From Vibrio xiamenensis (GTDB lineage Bacteria; Pseudomonadota; Gammaproteobacteria; Enterobacterales; Vibrionaceae): 64,000 nt of DNA. The position numbers and the translations under genes were made by a program. The stretch's first letter is position 1. Every line of letters starts with the position of its first letter. The stretch is taken from the NCBI RefSeq assembly GCF_900100015.1, contig NZ_FNDD01000003.1:186001-250000 (forward strand). Reading direction: 5' to 3'. This document shows, piece after piece, positions 34,393 through 43,001 of the stretch. The notes under the pieces were generated by a model, which searched no databases, was not told where the DNA came from, and worked only from the letters and a program-made list of their open reading frames with translations.

Positions 34393-35496
34393 ATGTCGAC
34401 AGAAAGTAATGCAGCAGCAAGCGATCCTTGGGGTCAAGCCGCCACAACTGCGACTCAAACCAGCGACCCTTGGGGCACTGGTGAAGCCGCTGGACAAGCG
34501 TCATCCAATGCCGATTGGTTAAACAGCGTGCCAGTCGAGCAGCATCATTTTAGCTGGTTGCATCCGTTTCAAGATGCTCTGATTCCGTTTGATCACTGGG
34601 TGGAAACTGCGCTCAACTGGTTGGTGACTCACGGTCGACCAATTTTTCAGGCTATCCGCGTACCAATTGACTTCATACTTACGTCATTTGATACCGCGCT
34701 GACGTCCACTCCTGCACCAATTATGCTGCTGATTTTGTTCTTATTAGTTTGGCAATTTGCCGGCGCAAAAATGGGTGTGTCGTCTCTGGTCTCGCTGATT
34801 GTAATTGGCCTTATTGGGGCGTGGAGTCAATCGATGACGACGTTGGCGTTGGTGTTGACCTCGGTGTTTTTCTGCTTGTTGATAGGTTTGCCACTCGGTA
34901 TTTGGCTGGCGCGCAGCGATACCGCTGCCAAAGTGATACGGCCAATACTCGATGCAATGCAAACCACGCCAGCATTCGTTTATTTGGTGCCAATCGTCAT
35001 GCTGTTTGGTATCGGTAACGTGCCTGGGGTTGTGGTGACCATTATCTTTGCTTTGCCGCCAGTGGTGCGCTTAACCATTCTCGGTATTCAGCAAGTGCCT
35101 GAAGAATTGATTGAGGCTGGTCATTCCTTTGGCGCTAGCCCAAAACAGATGTTGTATCGAATTCAATTACCGCTGGCGATGCCAACCATTATGGCCGGGG
35201 TAAACCAAACTTTGATGTTGTCACTGTCGATGGTGGTGATTGCGTCAATGATTGCAGTGGGTGGTTTAGGTCAAATGGTACTGCGTGGTATCGGACGTTT
35301 GGACATGGGCTTAGCCGCCGTTGGCGGACTTGGCATCGTGATTCTGGCGATTCTTTTAGACCGTATTACTCAAACGCTTGGCGCGGAATCTCGCGATACC
35401 AAAACACGTTGGTATGAGACCGGACCTGTGTCTCTGATCCTGCGCTTAACCTCATCAAAATCAAACCAACTTAATAAAAAACTAGGAGAAAATTAA
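34393..35496 (+). CDS. proW: glycine betaine/proline ABC transporter permease
   Basis: 367 residues. An N-terminal polar extension with repeated SDPWG motifs (SDPWGQ, SDPWGT) precedes the membrane domain, which has about six helices and the permease EAA loop [28 protein letters not shown]. It forms the pore with ProV and ProX. Its stop overlaps the proX start by one base (TAATG). The extension may be regulatory, as in the E. coli protein. Confidence 0.95.
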   Translation: MSTESNAAASDPWGQAATTATQTSDPWGTGEAAGQASSNADWLNSVPVEQHHFSWLHPFQDALIPFDHWVETALNWLVTHGRPIFQAIRVPIDFILTSFDTALTSTPAPIMLLILFLLVWQFAGAKMGVSSLVSLIVIGLIGAWSQSMTTLALVLTSVFFCLLIGLPLGIWLARSDTAAKVIRPILDAMQTTPAFVYLVPIVMLFGIGNVPGVVVTIIFALPPVVRLTILGIQQVPEELIEAGHSFGASPKQMLYRIQLPLAMPTIMAGVNQTLMLSLSMVVIASMIAVGGLGQMVLRGIGRLDMGLAAVGGLGIVILAILLDRITQTLGAESRDTKTRWYETGPVSLILRLTSSKSNQLNKKLGEN

Positions 35497-36503
35497 TGGA
35501 TCTCTCATGGAAGAAAGTGCTATCGACCAGTCTTATTGCTACCGCAGCTCTGAGCGGTTCTGCTTATGCTGAATCACTACCAGGTAAAGGTATTAGTGTG
35601 CAACCGGTGCAGTCGACCGTATCTGAAGAGACATTTCAGACTCTGATCGTTAATAAGGCGATGGAAGCACTTGGCTATGACGTTAAGCCAACCAAAGAAG
35701 TCGACTACAACGTCGGCTACACCTCGATTGCTGAAGGCGATGCGACCTACCTAGCGGTCGGTTGGGACCCGCTACACAATGACAAGTACGCCAAAGCCGG
35801 TGGCGATGACAAGTTTTATCGCAAGGGCGAGTATGTGAGCGGTGCTGCGCAAGGTTACTTGATTGATAAGAAAACCGCAGAAAAATACGGCATTACCAAT
35901 ATCGGTCAACTGAAAGATCCAAAATTGGCCAAACTGTTTGATGCCGATGGCGACGGCAAAGCCGATTTAACCGGTTGTAACCCAGGTTGGGGTTGTGAAG
36001 GGGTCATTGAACATCAGCTCGATGCGTTTGATCTGCGTAAAACCGTTGAACACAACCAAGGTAACTACGCTGCGATCATCGCCGATACCATTTCACGCTA
36101 CAAAAAAGGTGACCCAATTCTTTACTACACTTGGACGCCTTACTGGGTAAGTGGTGTATTGGTCCCAGGTAAAGACGTGGTGTGGTTAGAAGTGCCGTTT
36201 TCATCACTGCCAGGCGATCGTAAAGACGTAGATACCACTTTGCCAAATGGCAAAAACTACGGTTTCCAAATGAACTCAATGAAGATTGTTGCCAACAAGA
36301 AATTTGCTGAGGCAAACCCAGCGGCTGCGAAACTGTTTGAGATCATGAAGCTGGATATCAACGACATCAGTGCTGAAAACATGATGATGAGCCAAGGCCA
36401 TAACTCATCAGCTGACATTGAAGCGCATGCGCAAGGTTGGATTAAAGCGCACCAGAAAATGTTTGATGGCTGGATCGCTGAAGCGAAGAAAGCCGCGCAG
36501 TAA
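35496..36503 (+). CDS. proX: glycine betaine/proline ABC transporter binding protein
   Basis: 335 residues. The signal peptide ends [10 protein letters not shown]. The mature part starts [15 protein letters not shown] and has the ProX landmarks [18 protein letters not shown] and [18 protein letters not shown], whose tryptophans form the aromatic cage for quaternary amines. It is a periplasmic ligand carrier for ProVW, with AGGAG before the ATG. Function as a betaine, ectoine or proline binder is firm; preference unknown. Confidence 0.94.
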   Translation: MDLSWKKVLSTSLIATAALSGSAYAESLPGKGISVQPVQSTVSEETFQTLIVNKAMEALGYDVKPTKEVDYNVGYTSIAEGDATYLAVGWDPLHNDKYAKAGGDDKFYRKGEYVSGAAQGYLIDKKTAEKYGITNIGQLKDPKLAKLFDADGDGKADLTGCNPGWGCEGVIEHQLDAFDLRKTVEHNQGNYAAIIADTISRYKKGDPILYYTWTPYWVSGVLVPGKDVVWLEVPFSSLPGDRKDVDTTLPNGKNYGFQMNSMKIVANKKFAEANPAAAKLFEIMKLDINDISAENMMMSQGHNSSADIEAHAQGWIKAHQKMFDGWIAEAKKAAQ

Positions 36504-36556
36504 GCACAACCGGAGCCGACGTGTTCGGCTCCTTAATCAATGATAGGGAGAAGGCA

Positions 36557-37054
36557 TTGGACGCTCATGAAGAGGTGCTGGTGGCGCTTCGTCAAATTAT
36601 CCGTGCGGTAGATTTACACTCAAGAAAGCTCAATAAGGATCTCGGGTTAACCGGGCCTCAGCTTATCCTGATGCGCGCAATTCGTGATTTGGGCGATGTC
36701 ACCATTAAGCAACTGTCGATCGAAACCAATATGAGTCAGGCAACCGCGACCAGTATTATCGACCGGCTGGAAAAACGTCAACTCGTCGAGCGCGTGCGTA
36801 GTCAACGTGACCGGCGAATCGTGCACGCCAAACTCACCGACAGTGGCCGCACTATGCTCAGCACCGCGCCTTTGCCATTGCAAGATGGTTTTATTCAGCG
36901 TTTTTATGGGCTGGATACCTGGGAGCAAACGCAGATGTTGTCTACCGTGCAGCGTATTTCTGCGATGATGAATGCACACGATATCGAAGCAGAACCGGTT
37001 TTGCATATCGACCCTGATCCCAAGTCGAATTCAAGCGATTCCCACCATCATTGA
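36557..37054 (+). CDS. cosR: CosR/EctR-like MarR-family regulator of osmolyte genes
   Basis: About 165 residues: a MarR winged helix with VTIKQLSIETNMSQATATSI and the DRRIVHAKLTDSG wing. In vibrios this regulator (CosR) represses ectABC-ask and proVWX-type operons at low salt. The position directly after proX fits, and no other regulator is near. I choose the TTG at 36557 with GGGAG 6 nt upstream; an in-frame GTG at 36521 adds 12 residues without a good Shine-Dalgarno sequence. Followed by a terminator. Confidence 0.88.
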   Translation: MDAHEEVLVALRQIIRAVDLHSRKLNKDLGLTGPQLILMRAIRDLGDVTIKQLSIETNMSQATATSIIDRLEKRQLVERVRSQRDRRIVHAKLTDSGRTMLSTAPLPLQDGFIQRFYGLDTWEQTQMLSTVQRISAMMNAHDIEAEPVLHIDPDPKSNSSDSHHH

Positions 37055-37073
37055 TCGCGTTATCAACCTAATG

Positions 37074-37099
37074 AAAAAAGAGCCTAACGGCTCTTTTTT
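37074..37099 (+). terminator. terminator of proVWX-cosR
   Basis: GAGCC-TAAC-GGCTC with flanking A6 and T6; ends the osmolyte uptake unit. Confidence 0.9.
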
Positions 37100-37223
37100 G
37101 GTTTTCGTGCGGTGGGTTATGAAAATTGCGCGCGTCACTGTAATTTCACTGTTATCAGCGTAGAGTGGCCAAATCTTGGGGTGTAACTATCGCCTCTGGG
37201 CTTTTTAAGGGGAGTGACAAAAA

Positions 37224-38153
37224 ATGAAAATTGCCATTATCGGACTGGGTGATATCGCGCAAAAAGCCTATCTGCCAGTTATCACCGCGCGTGCTGACCT
37301 TGAATTGGTGTTTTGTACTCGCAGCGCTGATACCTTAGCTCAGCTCGCAAAGCAGTATCGTGTCGCCCAAACCTGCCAAGATTACCGCGATGTACTGAAC
37401 ATGAATGTTGATGCGGTGATGATTCATGCAGCGACCAAAGTGCATTATGAAATGGCGGCTTTTTTCCTCAATCATGGTATCGCAACCTTTGTTGATAAAC
37501 CGTTGGCGGATAACGCCACTGAGGTTGAACGCTTGTACACTCTTGCCACACAAGTGAACCAGCCATTGTATGTTGGGTTTAATCGTCGCCACCTGCCGCT
37601 ACTTAACCAAGCGGTGCCGGAATTCGCCAAGCAGCAGCTTGGACAACTGCGCTCATTGCGCTGGGAAAAGCATCGTTTTGCCCAGCCCGGTGATGTGCGC
37701 ACCTTTATCTTTGATGATTTTATTCACCCCCTCGATAGCGTAAACCTTAACGCTCAGGCTGACCTTGATAGTGTGGACATTCGTATTCAGCGTCAAGGCT
37801 CGCAACTGGCACGTTTGGATGTGACTTGGCAAAGCGGCGAGACCTTGCTTGCTGCATCGATGAACCGCCAATTTGGTACCACTTCTGAGCGCGTCAGTGT
37901 GGTGTATGAGAATCGCGCGCTTGAGTTTGACTCGTTTGTTGAAGGACGTGAATGGCGAGAAAGTCAGGAGCGCCGCTTGGCACTTAAAGATTGGACACCA
38001 ATGCTCGGCAGTAAAGGGTTTAGCGCCATGATTGATGACTGGATTCATTGTGTGAGTCGTGGCCAAGTGCCTATTGAAGTTATCGAGCGCAATATTGCCA
38101 GCCATCGTTTGGCAGAGGCTCTTTGCCAACGGATAGAAAATGCCAACGGATAG
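37224..38153 (+). CDS. Gfo/Idh/MocA-family NAD(P)-dependent oxidoreductase
   Basis: 309 residues. The Rossmann motif IAIIGLGDIAQKAYLPV is followed by VDAVMIHAATKVHYEMA and DKPLADNATEVE; the Gfo/Idh EKP motif is DKP here. The C-terminal domain is the usual sheet (LRWEKHRFAQPGD). The substrate, probably a sugar or polyol, is unknown. The ATG has GGGGAG 8 nt upstream. Its last codons lie inside a 17-bp tandem repeat (38126-38210) that shifts frame each unit, so the C-terminus may vary. Confidence 0.85.
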   Translation: MKIAIIGLGDIAQKAYLPVITARADLELVFCTRSADTLAQLAKQYRVAQTCQDYRDVLNMNVDAVMIHAATKVHYEMAAFFLNHGIATFVDKPLADNATEVERLYTLATQVNQPLYVGFNRRHLPLLNQAVPEFAKQQLGQLRSLRWEKHRFAQPGDVRTFIFDDFIHPLDSVNLNAQADLDSVDIRIQRQGSQLARLDVTWQSGETLLAASMNRQFGTTSERVSVVYENRALEFDSFVEGREWRESQERRLALKDWTPMLGSKGFSAMIDDWIHCVSRGQVPIEVIERNIASHRLAEALCQRIENANG

Positions 38154-38210
38154 AAAATGTTAATGGCTAGAAAGTGTTAATGGATAGACAGTGTCAATGG
38201 GTAGAAAATC
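38126..38210 (+). repeat. five tandem 17-bp repeats at the 3' end of the oxidoreductase gene
   Basis: Five 17-bp units, consensus (c/t)(c/t)aa(c/t)ggaTAGAAAaTG. The first two are identical. The oxidoreductase stop TAG lies in unit 2 (38151-38153), while unit 1 carries the same TAG out of frame. The number of units may vary between strains. Confidence 0.85.
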
Positions 38211-38299
38211 GTCTTTAACGGGTAGCCGGTAAATCGACACAAGCCATTTATTGGCTTATCGCTTATCATGGCGTTTTTGCTGTTTAGTTAGGATGTTAC

Positions 38300-39031
38300 G
38301 TGTCTGAATGGATAAGTTCGCCTGCGCTAATTGCCATGCTACTGATTTTCCTTGGCTCTTTTGTGCAGACCGCGATTGGCTTTGGCTTAGCGGTGGTTGC
38401 CGCGCCGCTGCTGTTTATGATTTCTCCCGATTATGTACCTGCACCAATCACCATTACCGCGCTGTTTATTTCGCTGCTCAGTGCGTTAAAGCACCGCAGC
38501 AGCGTTGAGCTTGGCGGTTTAAAAATGGCGTTAATTGGTCGAATTCCCGGTTCGCTTGCCGGCGGCGTGTTACTGGTGATGGTGTCGACTCAGCTATTAT
38601 CTCTGTGGCTTGGTTTATTGGTGCTATTTGCGGTCGCGGTGAGTCTATTGCCGTTTCGCGTTGAGCCGACGCCAAGACGTATGGCGATCGCTGGGTTCTT
38701 CTCCGGCTTTTTTGGCACCAGCAGTGCCATCGGCGGGCCACCTATGGCGCTGCTCCTGCAGCACCAAGAAGCCAATCAACTGCGGGGCAATTTGTCGGCA
38801 TTCTTTGTGTTTAGCTCGATTATTTCGCTGTTAATTCAGTGGCCGGCAGGGCATCTAACTCTTCACCATCTGTGGCTGACTATTCCGTTGATTCCGGCGG
38901 CGTGGCTTGGCTATAAACTGGCAGTTCTGACCACGCAAAGCTTACCGAAACAGAAAATTCGCTACGGCGCATTAGGATTGTGTTTAATCAGTGGTATTAC
39001 GGCGGTGTACAACGGCGTTATCAACGGATAA
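38300..39031 (+). CDS. TauE/SafE-family membrane protein (sulfite/sulfonate exporter-like)
   Basis: 243 residues and about eight hydrophobic helices; GSFVQTAIGFGLAVVAAPLLF and the repeated GFFSGFFGTSSAIGGPPMALLL motif are typical of the TauE/SafE fold. It is thought to export organosulfonates or other anions. The start is GTG (38300) with TAGGA upstream. It lies about 90 bp after the 17-bp tandem repeat; no link to neighbours is obvious. Confidence 0.87.
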   Translation: MSEWISSPALIAMLLIFLGSFVQTAIGFGLAVVAAPLLFMISPDYVPAPITITALFISLLSALKHRSSVELGGLKMALIGRIPGSLAGGVLLVMVSTQLLSLWLGLLVLFAVAVSLLPFRVEPTPRRMAIAGFFSGFFGTSSAIGGPPMALLLQHQEANQLRGNLSAFFVFSSIISLLIQWPAGHLTLHHLWLTIPLIPAAWLGYKLAVLTTQSLPKQKIRYGALGLCLISGITAVYNGVING

Positions 39032-39131
39032 TTCGTTCGAACGGCTGCGAAATAGAGCAATTATGACACCATCTTTACTCCCAGCGCGGGTTTATCGCGC
39101 ATGATAAGCGAGTATTCGAATAGGAGATAAT

Positions 39132-39560
39132 ATGCGTACGATTGCGAATATAATCTGGTTTTTATGCGGCGGTGTCGTTATGGGGCTGATGTGGTGGTTT
39201 TTCGGTCTGTTGGCGTTTGTCACCTTAATTGGTATTCCGTGGGGACGTGCCTGTTTTGTGATGGGAAATTTTTCGTTTTTTCCGTTTGGCAAAGAGGCGA
39301 TTTCACGCAGCGAACTGAGCGGCGAAATGGACATCGGCACCAGCCCGTTTGGGTTTATCGGTAACGTGATCTGGTTTTTGTTAGCCGGTATTTGGCTGGC
39401 GATTGGTCATATTGTTTCGGCGGTAGCGTGTTTTGTTACCATCATCGGTATTCCATTTGCGCTGCAACACCTTAAATTGGCTGGTATCTCTTTGGCACCA
39501 ATTGGTAAAACTGTGGTATCAAAAGAAGAAGCGGCCGTGGCGCGTTATTCACGTCGCTAA
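39132..39560 (+). CDS. YccF domain-containing inner-membrane protein
   Basis: 142 residues with two YccF repeats, each opening IWFL and containing the TLIGIPWG or TIIGIPFA signature. It has about four membrane segments. Function unknown; the family is widespread. It has a Shine-Dalgarno sequence (TAGGAGA) just before the ATG and converges on the next gene. Confidence 0.9.
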   Translation: MRTIANIIWFLCGGVVMGLMWWFFGLLAFVTLIGIPWGRACFVMGNFSFFPFGKEAISRSELSGEMDIGTSPFGFIGNVIWFLLAGIWLAIGHIVSAVACFVTIIGIPFALQHLKLAGISLAPIGKTVVSKEEAAVARYSRR

Positions 39561-39580
39561 ATTGAGTCGTAGCTTGGCCT

Positions 39581-40444
39581 TTAATAGGCTTTAATGCCGT
39601 AAGGGCGCAAACGGTGGGGAAGTAGTTCATCGAGTTTATCGATCTCTTCCTCACTCACTTCAATCATCTCAAAGCCGTGGCGCTGATAAAGTTCGCGTAG
39701 GCTTTGACGCCTTGCTTCATTTTGCATTTCAGGTGTTTCCCCCCAATACTGCAAATACACCTTGCCACCGGGTAAGTAAAAATCACACACTACGTCCTCT
39801 TCAATCGGCAGTTGCCGCGCATAGGCGTGAACAATACCGTTCATGTACAACCAGTTATCGATACGTAGTTCGCCAATGGTACGTACGTAATGACCATCTA
39901 AAGTGCGGTGTTTGGCTTCGAATTTATGGCGAAAACTGGAGATCGATTTATCGGTTGCTTGCAGCTTAGCGTCTTGGCCGAGAAATTCAGTCACCGATTG
40001 ACGCAGACGCTTATTTTTAACCAGTGACGCATGCCACAGTACGAATTGCTGATTGGAACCTGAATCGGTTTTTTGCTTGCCAGCGACGGCTGCGCCAGCA
40101 TCAGTCAATTGCCACCCTTGGTCACTGCGCGTAATCCAGCCCAGCTCGCTAAGCAATTGGTTGATCTTCTTGGCACTTAGCTTAAAACGTTCGCCAAGTT
40201 GCGTGGCGCTGAGGTGATTATTCGCCGATGTTTCATCGATGAGTAGGTTACTTGGCCAAACAATGAACTGACCAAATTTTGGGTGCTGAACGTATTCTCC
40301 GCCAAATTTAGTGCCAAGTTCGGTCAATACCCACTGCTCTTGGTAGCGATTGATATACCCAGCCAGTGCCAGTTGCTCGAACAGTTGTTTGGCCACTAAG
40401 CCGCGCTGCTTAGCCAGTGCAGAGGTTGACAGTTTATCAGGCAT
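39581..40444 (-). CDS. winged-helix/PD-(D/E)XK-nuclease-like protein
   Basis: 287 residues. Two winged-helix-like regions (residues about 1-65, LTELGTKFGGEY; 75-130, LSATQLGERFKLSAKKINQL) resemble phage anti-repressor C-terminal domains. Residues about 180-287 have GELRIDNWLYMNGI, CDFYLPGGKVYLQYWG and LYQRHGFEMIEVSEEEIDKL. This is the D-x(n)-(E)xYWG nuclease core of Dna2/RecB-like proteins, but the second acidic residue (usually YIEYWG) is Gln. Some databases name such proteins glycerol kinase, which is not supported: no kinase motif is visible. Possibly an inactive or unusual nuclease; role unknown. Confidence 0.72.
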   Translation of the reverse strand: MPDKLSTSALAKQRGLVAKQLFEQLALAGYINRYQEQWVLTELGTKFGGEYVQHPKFGQFIVWPSNLLIDETSANNHLSATQLGERFKLSAKKINQLLSELGWITRSDQGWQLTDAGAAVAGKQKTDSGSNQQFVLWHASLVKNKRLRQSVTEFLGQDAKLQATDKSISSFRHKFEAKHRTLDGHYVRTIGELRIDNWLYMNGIVHAYARQLPIEEDVVCDFYLPGGKVYLQYWGETPEMQNEARRQSLRELYQRHGFEMIEVSEEEIDKLDELLPHRLRPYGIKAY

Positions 40445-40513
40445 AAAAATTCCAAATCGGCGAAAGTTAGTGGCTATTTTGCGCAGTTAAGTGATGAATT
40501 GGCAATGAAAATA

Positions 40514-40555
40514 CAAAAAAATTGAGTCATCTTCACAAGCTGAAAAATGACTCAA
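40514..40555 (-). terminator. terminator of glgX
   Basis: TTGAGTCAT (40522-40530) pairs with ATGACTCAA (40547-40555); the minus strand then has T7. It lies just after the glgX stop. Confidence 0.75.
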
Positions 40556-40564
40556 AGGTAGGTA

Positions 40565-42541
40565 TTAGGCACAGGTTTTGGGTGCTTGTGGCTCGGCGTA
40601 AAAAATCGCCATTGAACCGGGTGCGATCAGCACCTGTTTATGATCGATGGTTTGGTGCACTTGATGGTGGTCAGTGTGGCAGATCATCAACCACTCTTGC
40701 TGATTTTCATCGGGCAAAGTAAAACGCGCAGGCGCTTTGGTCTGGTTGATGCAGTAAAACAGTTCTTCTCCCGCTTCATCGATGCCAAGATGCAGCGCAA
40801 CTGAGCTCAATTGATTCCAATCCTCATGTTCCATCATTGCGCCGTTCACCCGCCTCCAGGTGATGCGATTATGATTGCGCCTTTCACCACTGAACGCGCG
40901 AATAAATGGCACCATGTAACGCTGGCGTGCGGTGATCATCTCTGCCATCCATTGCTTGAATGCTTCTTTACGCGGTGTCATCTGCCAATTGAGCCAGCTT
41001 AATTCGTTGTCTTGGCAATAGGCGTTGTTATTGCCTTGCTGAGTGTGAGATAGCACGTCAGCGGTGAGAATATGCGGGATGCCAAACGCAAACAGCAGGC
41101 TTGCCATAAAGTTACGTTTTTGTTTTTCGCGTTTCTCGATAATAAAGGTATTTTCAGTTGGGCCTTCAACGCCATAGTTGTCAGAGCGGTTATCGCCGTG
41201 GCCGTCGCGATTTTGCTCGCCATTGGCTTCGTTGTGCTTGTGCTTGTACGAGACCAAATCCTGCATGCAAAACCCATCGTGGTACGTGATGTAGTTGACC
41301 GTCATACGAAACGGCCAATTCGAGGCGCTGTATAGATCGCGCGAGCCCATTAGACGGGTCGCAAACTCTTTCAAATAGCCATGGTCACCGCGCCAAAAGC
41401 TGCGGGTGATATCACGTAATCTATCGTTGCATTCGTTCCACCCAAATGGGAAGTTGCCGACCTGGTAACCATTCGGACCGATGTCCCAAGGTTCAGCAAT
41501 CAGCTTGACCTGTTTTAAAATTGGGTCCTGTGCGATGGCTTTAAAAAACGCCGAATTACGATTGAAATTATCGCCTTCACGGCCAAGTGTGGCGGCCAAA
41601 TCAAAACGAAAACCATCGACCTGATATTCGCTGACCCAGTGGCGCAAGGTATCCATCACCAAATTGAGTGACGGTTGATAGGCTAAATCTAGTGTATTAC
41701 CGCAGCCGGTGAAGTTAGCAAAGTATTTGCCGTGTTTGATGTAATACTGCTCATCAAGCGCTTTGAGGTTGAAAATCGGACCATCTTGACCACCTTCGGC
41801 GGTGTGGTTGTACACCACATCCAAAATCACTTCGATACCGTTACGATGTAATTCACGAATCGCGGTTTTAAGTTCAGTGACGGCATCTTTAGCTGCATAG
41901 CGTGGATCTGGCGCCATAAACACATACGGGTTGTAGCCCCAGTAGTTGACCCGTTCAGCTTGAAGTAAGTGCGGTTCGTGCATGCAGGCGGCGATGGGCA
42001 GCAGTTGCAACGTATTGATATTTTGTTGGCGGTAGAATTTGAGCATCGCTTCACTTACGAGGCCAAGGTAGCAACCTTGGTCTTGCTCATCTACCAAAGG
42101 GTTAAGTTTTGAAACGCCTTTGACATGAGTTTCAAATAAAATCATTTCATCGCGCGCCCGATTGGGCTTTGGCACATTTTGCCAATCAAAGTCGTCGTTG
42201 CTCACGACGCATTTGGCCAGCTGAAAACTTTTTTCACAATCAAACGGCAGTTTGTAATCTAGCGCGGCATCTAAGCTTTTGGCGTAAGGGTCTGCGATGT
42301 AGTGGGCGAGACCATCGACTTCAACAATATAGCCGTACTTTTGATTAGCGCGGATGTTAGGTACATAGGTATAGCGAATACCAGCGTATTCTTCATTGAG
42401 CGGAATACGCTGATGGTTGCCATTATCGTCAAATAGCGCCAGTGAAATTTCATCTTTTCCCGGTGCGTGGATGGCAAAATTACACCCGTTAGTATCGAGT
42501 GTGGCACCTAGAGGAAAAGGACGTGAGCACTGCGTATTCAT
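40565..42541 (-). CDS. glgX: glycogen debranching enzyme GlgX (GH13)
   Basis: 658 residues. An N-terminal CBM48-like domain (PFPLGATLDTNGCNFAIHAP) precedes a GH13 barrel with ILDVVYNHTAEGG, the nucleophile region VDGFRFDLAATLG, acid KLIAEPWDIG and TYHDGF. It hydrolyses alpha-1,6 branches of glycogen or maltodextrin. It is divergent from lamB across a region with MalT-like boxes, suggesting MalT-linked maltodextrin and glycogen use. Confidence 0.93.
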   Translation of the reverse strand: MNTQCSRPFPLGATLDTNGCNFAIHAPGKDEISLALFDDNGNHQRIPLNEEYAGIRYTYVPNIRANQKYGYIVEVDGLAHYIADPYAKSLDAALDYKLPFDCEKSFQLAKCVVSNDDFDWQNVPKPNRARDEMILFETHVKGVSKLNPLVDEQDQGCYLGLVSEAMLKFYRQQNINTLQLLPIAACMHEPHLLQAERVNYWGYNPYVFMAPDPRYAAKDAVTELKTAIRELHRNGIEVILDVVYNHTAEGGQDGPIFNLKALDEQYYIKHGKYFANFTGCGNTLDLAYQPSLNLVMDTLRHWVSEYQVDGFRFDLAATLGREGDNFNRNSAFFKAIAQDPILKQVKLIAEPWDIGPNGYQVGNFPFGWNECNDRLRDITRSFWRGDHGYLKEFATRLMGSRDLYSASNWPFRMTVNYITYHDGFCMQDLVSYKHKHNEANGEQNRDGHGDNRSDNYGVEGPTENTFIIEKREKQKRNFMASLLFAFGIPHILTADVLSHTQQGNNNAYCQDNELSWLNWQMTPRKEAFKQWMAEMITARQRYMVPFIRAFSGERRNHNRITWRRVNGAMMEHEDWNQLSSVALHLGIDEAGEELFYCINQTKAPARFTLPDENQQEWLMICHTDHHQVHQTIDHKQVLIAPGSMAIFYAEPQAPKTCA

Positions 42542-43001
42542 CGGTATGGAATTCTTCTTTTTAACTTACTAAATACTAAGTAAAAGGCTTCAAGGAGTTT
42601 CGGTCAAGCGCCTTAGGGAATATTTTTTCAGTGTAATTTTATTTCATTTCTATTTCAGCATAGGCGAAAAAAGTGAGCCGACTATCACTTTGTCCATCGC
42701 TTTGTGATCTTTTAGCCAGATACTCCTCCTTAAATCTGTGATTAAGCCCTTAAAAAGGCAGGAGTTGAAAATTTCTCCTCCTTTCTCATCCCCCCAAAAT
42801 TAGTATTGGGTGGAGGAAGTCAAGTTCCTCGTCCTTGGGTAATCTTCTTAACGTTGAAACAAAACAGAGTCTCCTAACCGATATGGTAGAGCTCTTGCCT
42901 AGCGGCTCATTCCGTTGTCACTCAGTTTCTGCCTTGTTGGGTGCCAGTTTTATGAGCTAGAAAGCGCAAATAGAATAAAAAACCCTATAACGGAGTTAAC
43001 A
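42542..43001. other. divergent glgX/lamB regulatory region
   Basis: 460 bp with no ORF, containing several MalT-type motifs. A long leader could extend upstream of lamB. Confidence 0.5.
42721..42819. promoter_or_regulatory. cluster of MalT-like boxes
   Basis: MalT sites in E. coli read GGGGA(T/G)GAGG. Here the minus strand has AGGAGGAGTA (42721-42730), GGAGGAG (42775-42781) and GGGGATGAGA within 42784-42795. The plus strand has GGGTGGAGGAAG (42808-42819). Several direct and opposed copies between glgX and lamB are typical of MalT control. Confidence 0.6.

Noticed and set aside
38126..38210. Possible CRISPR array
   Set aside because: The 17-bp units are contiguous with no unique spacers, so it is a simple tandem repeat.
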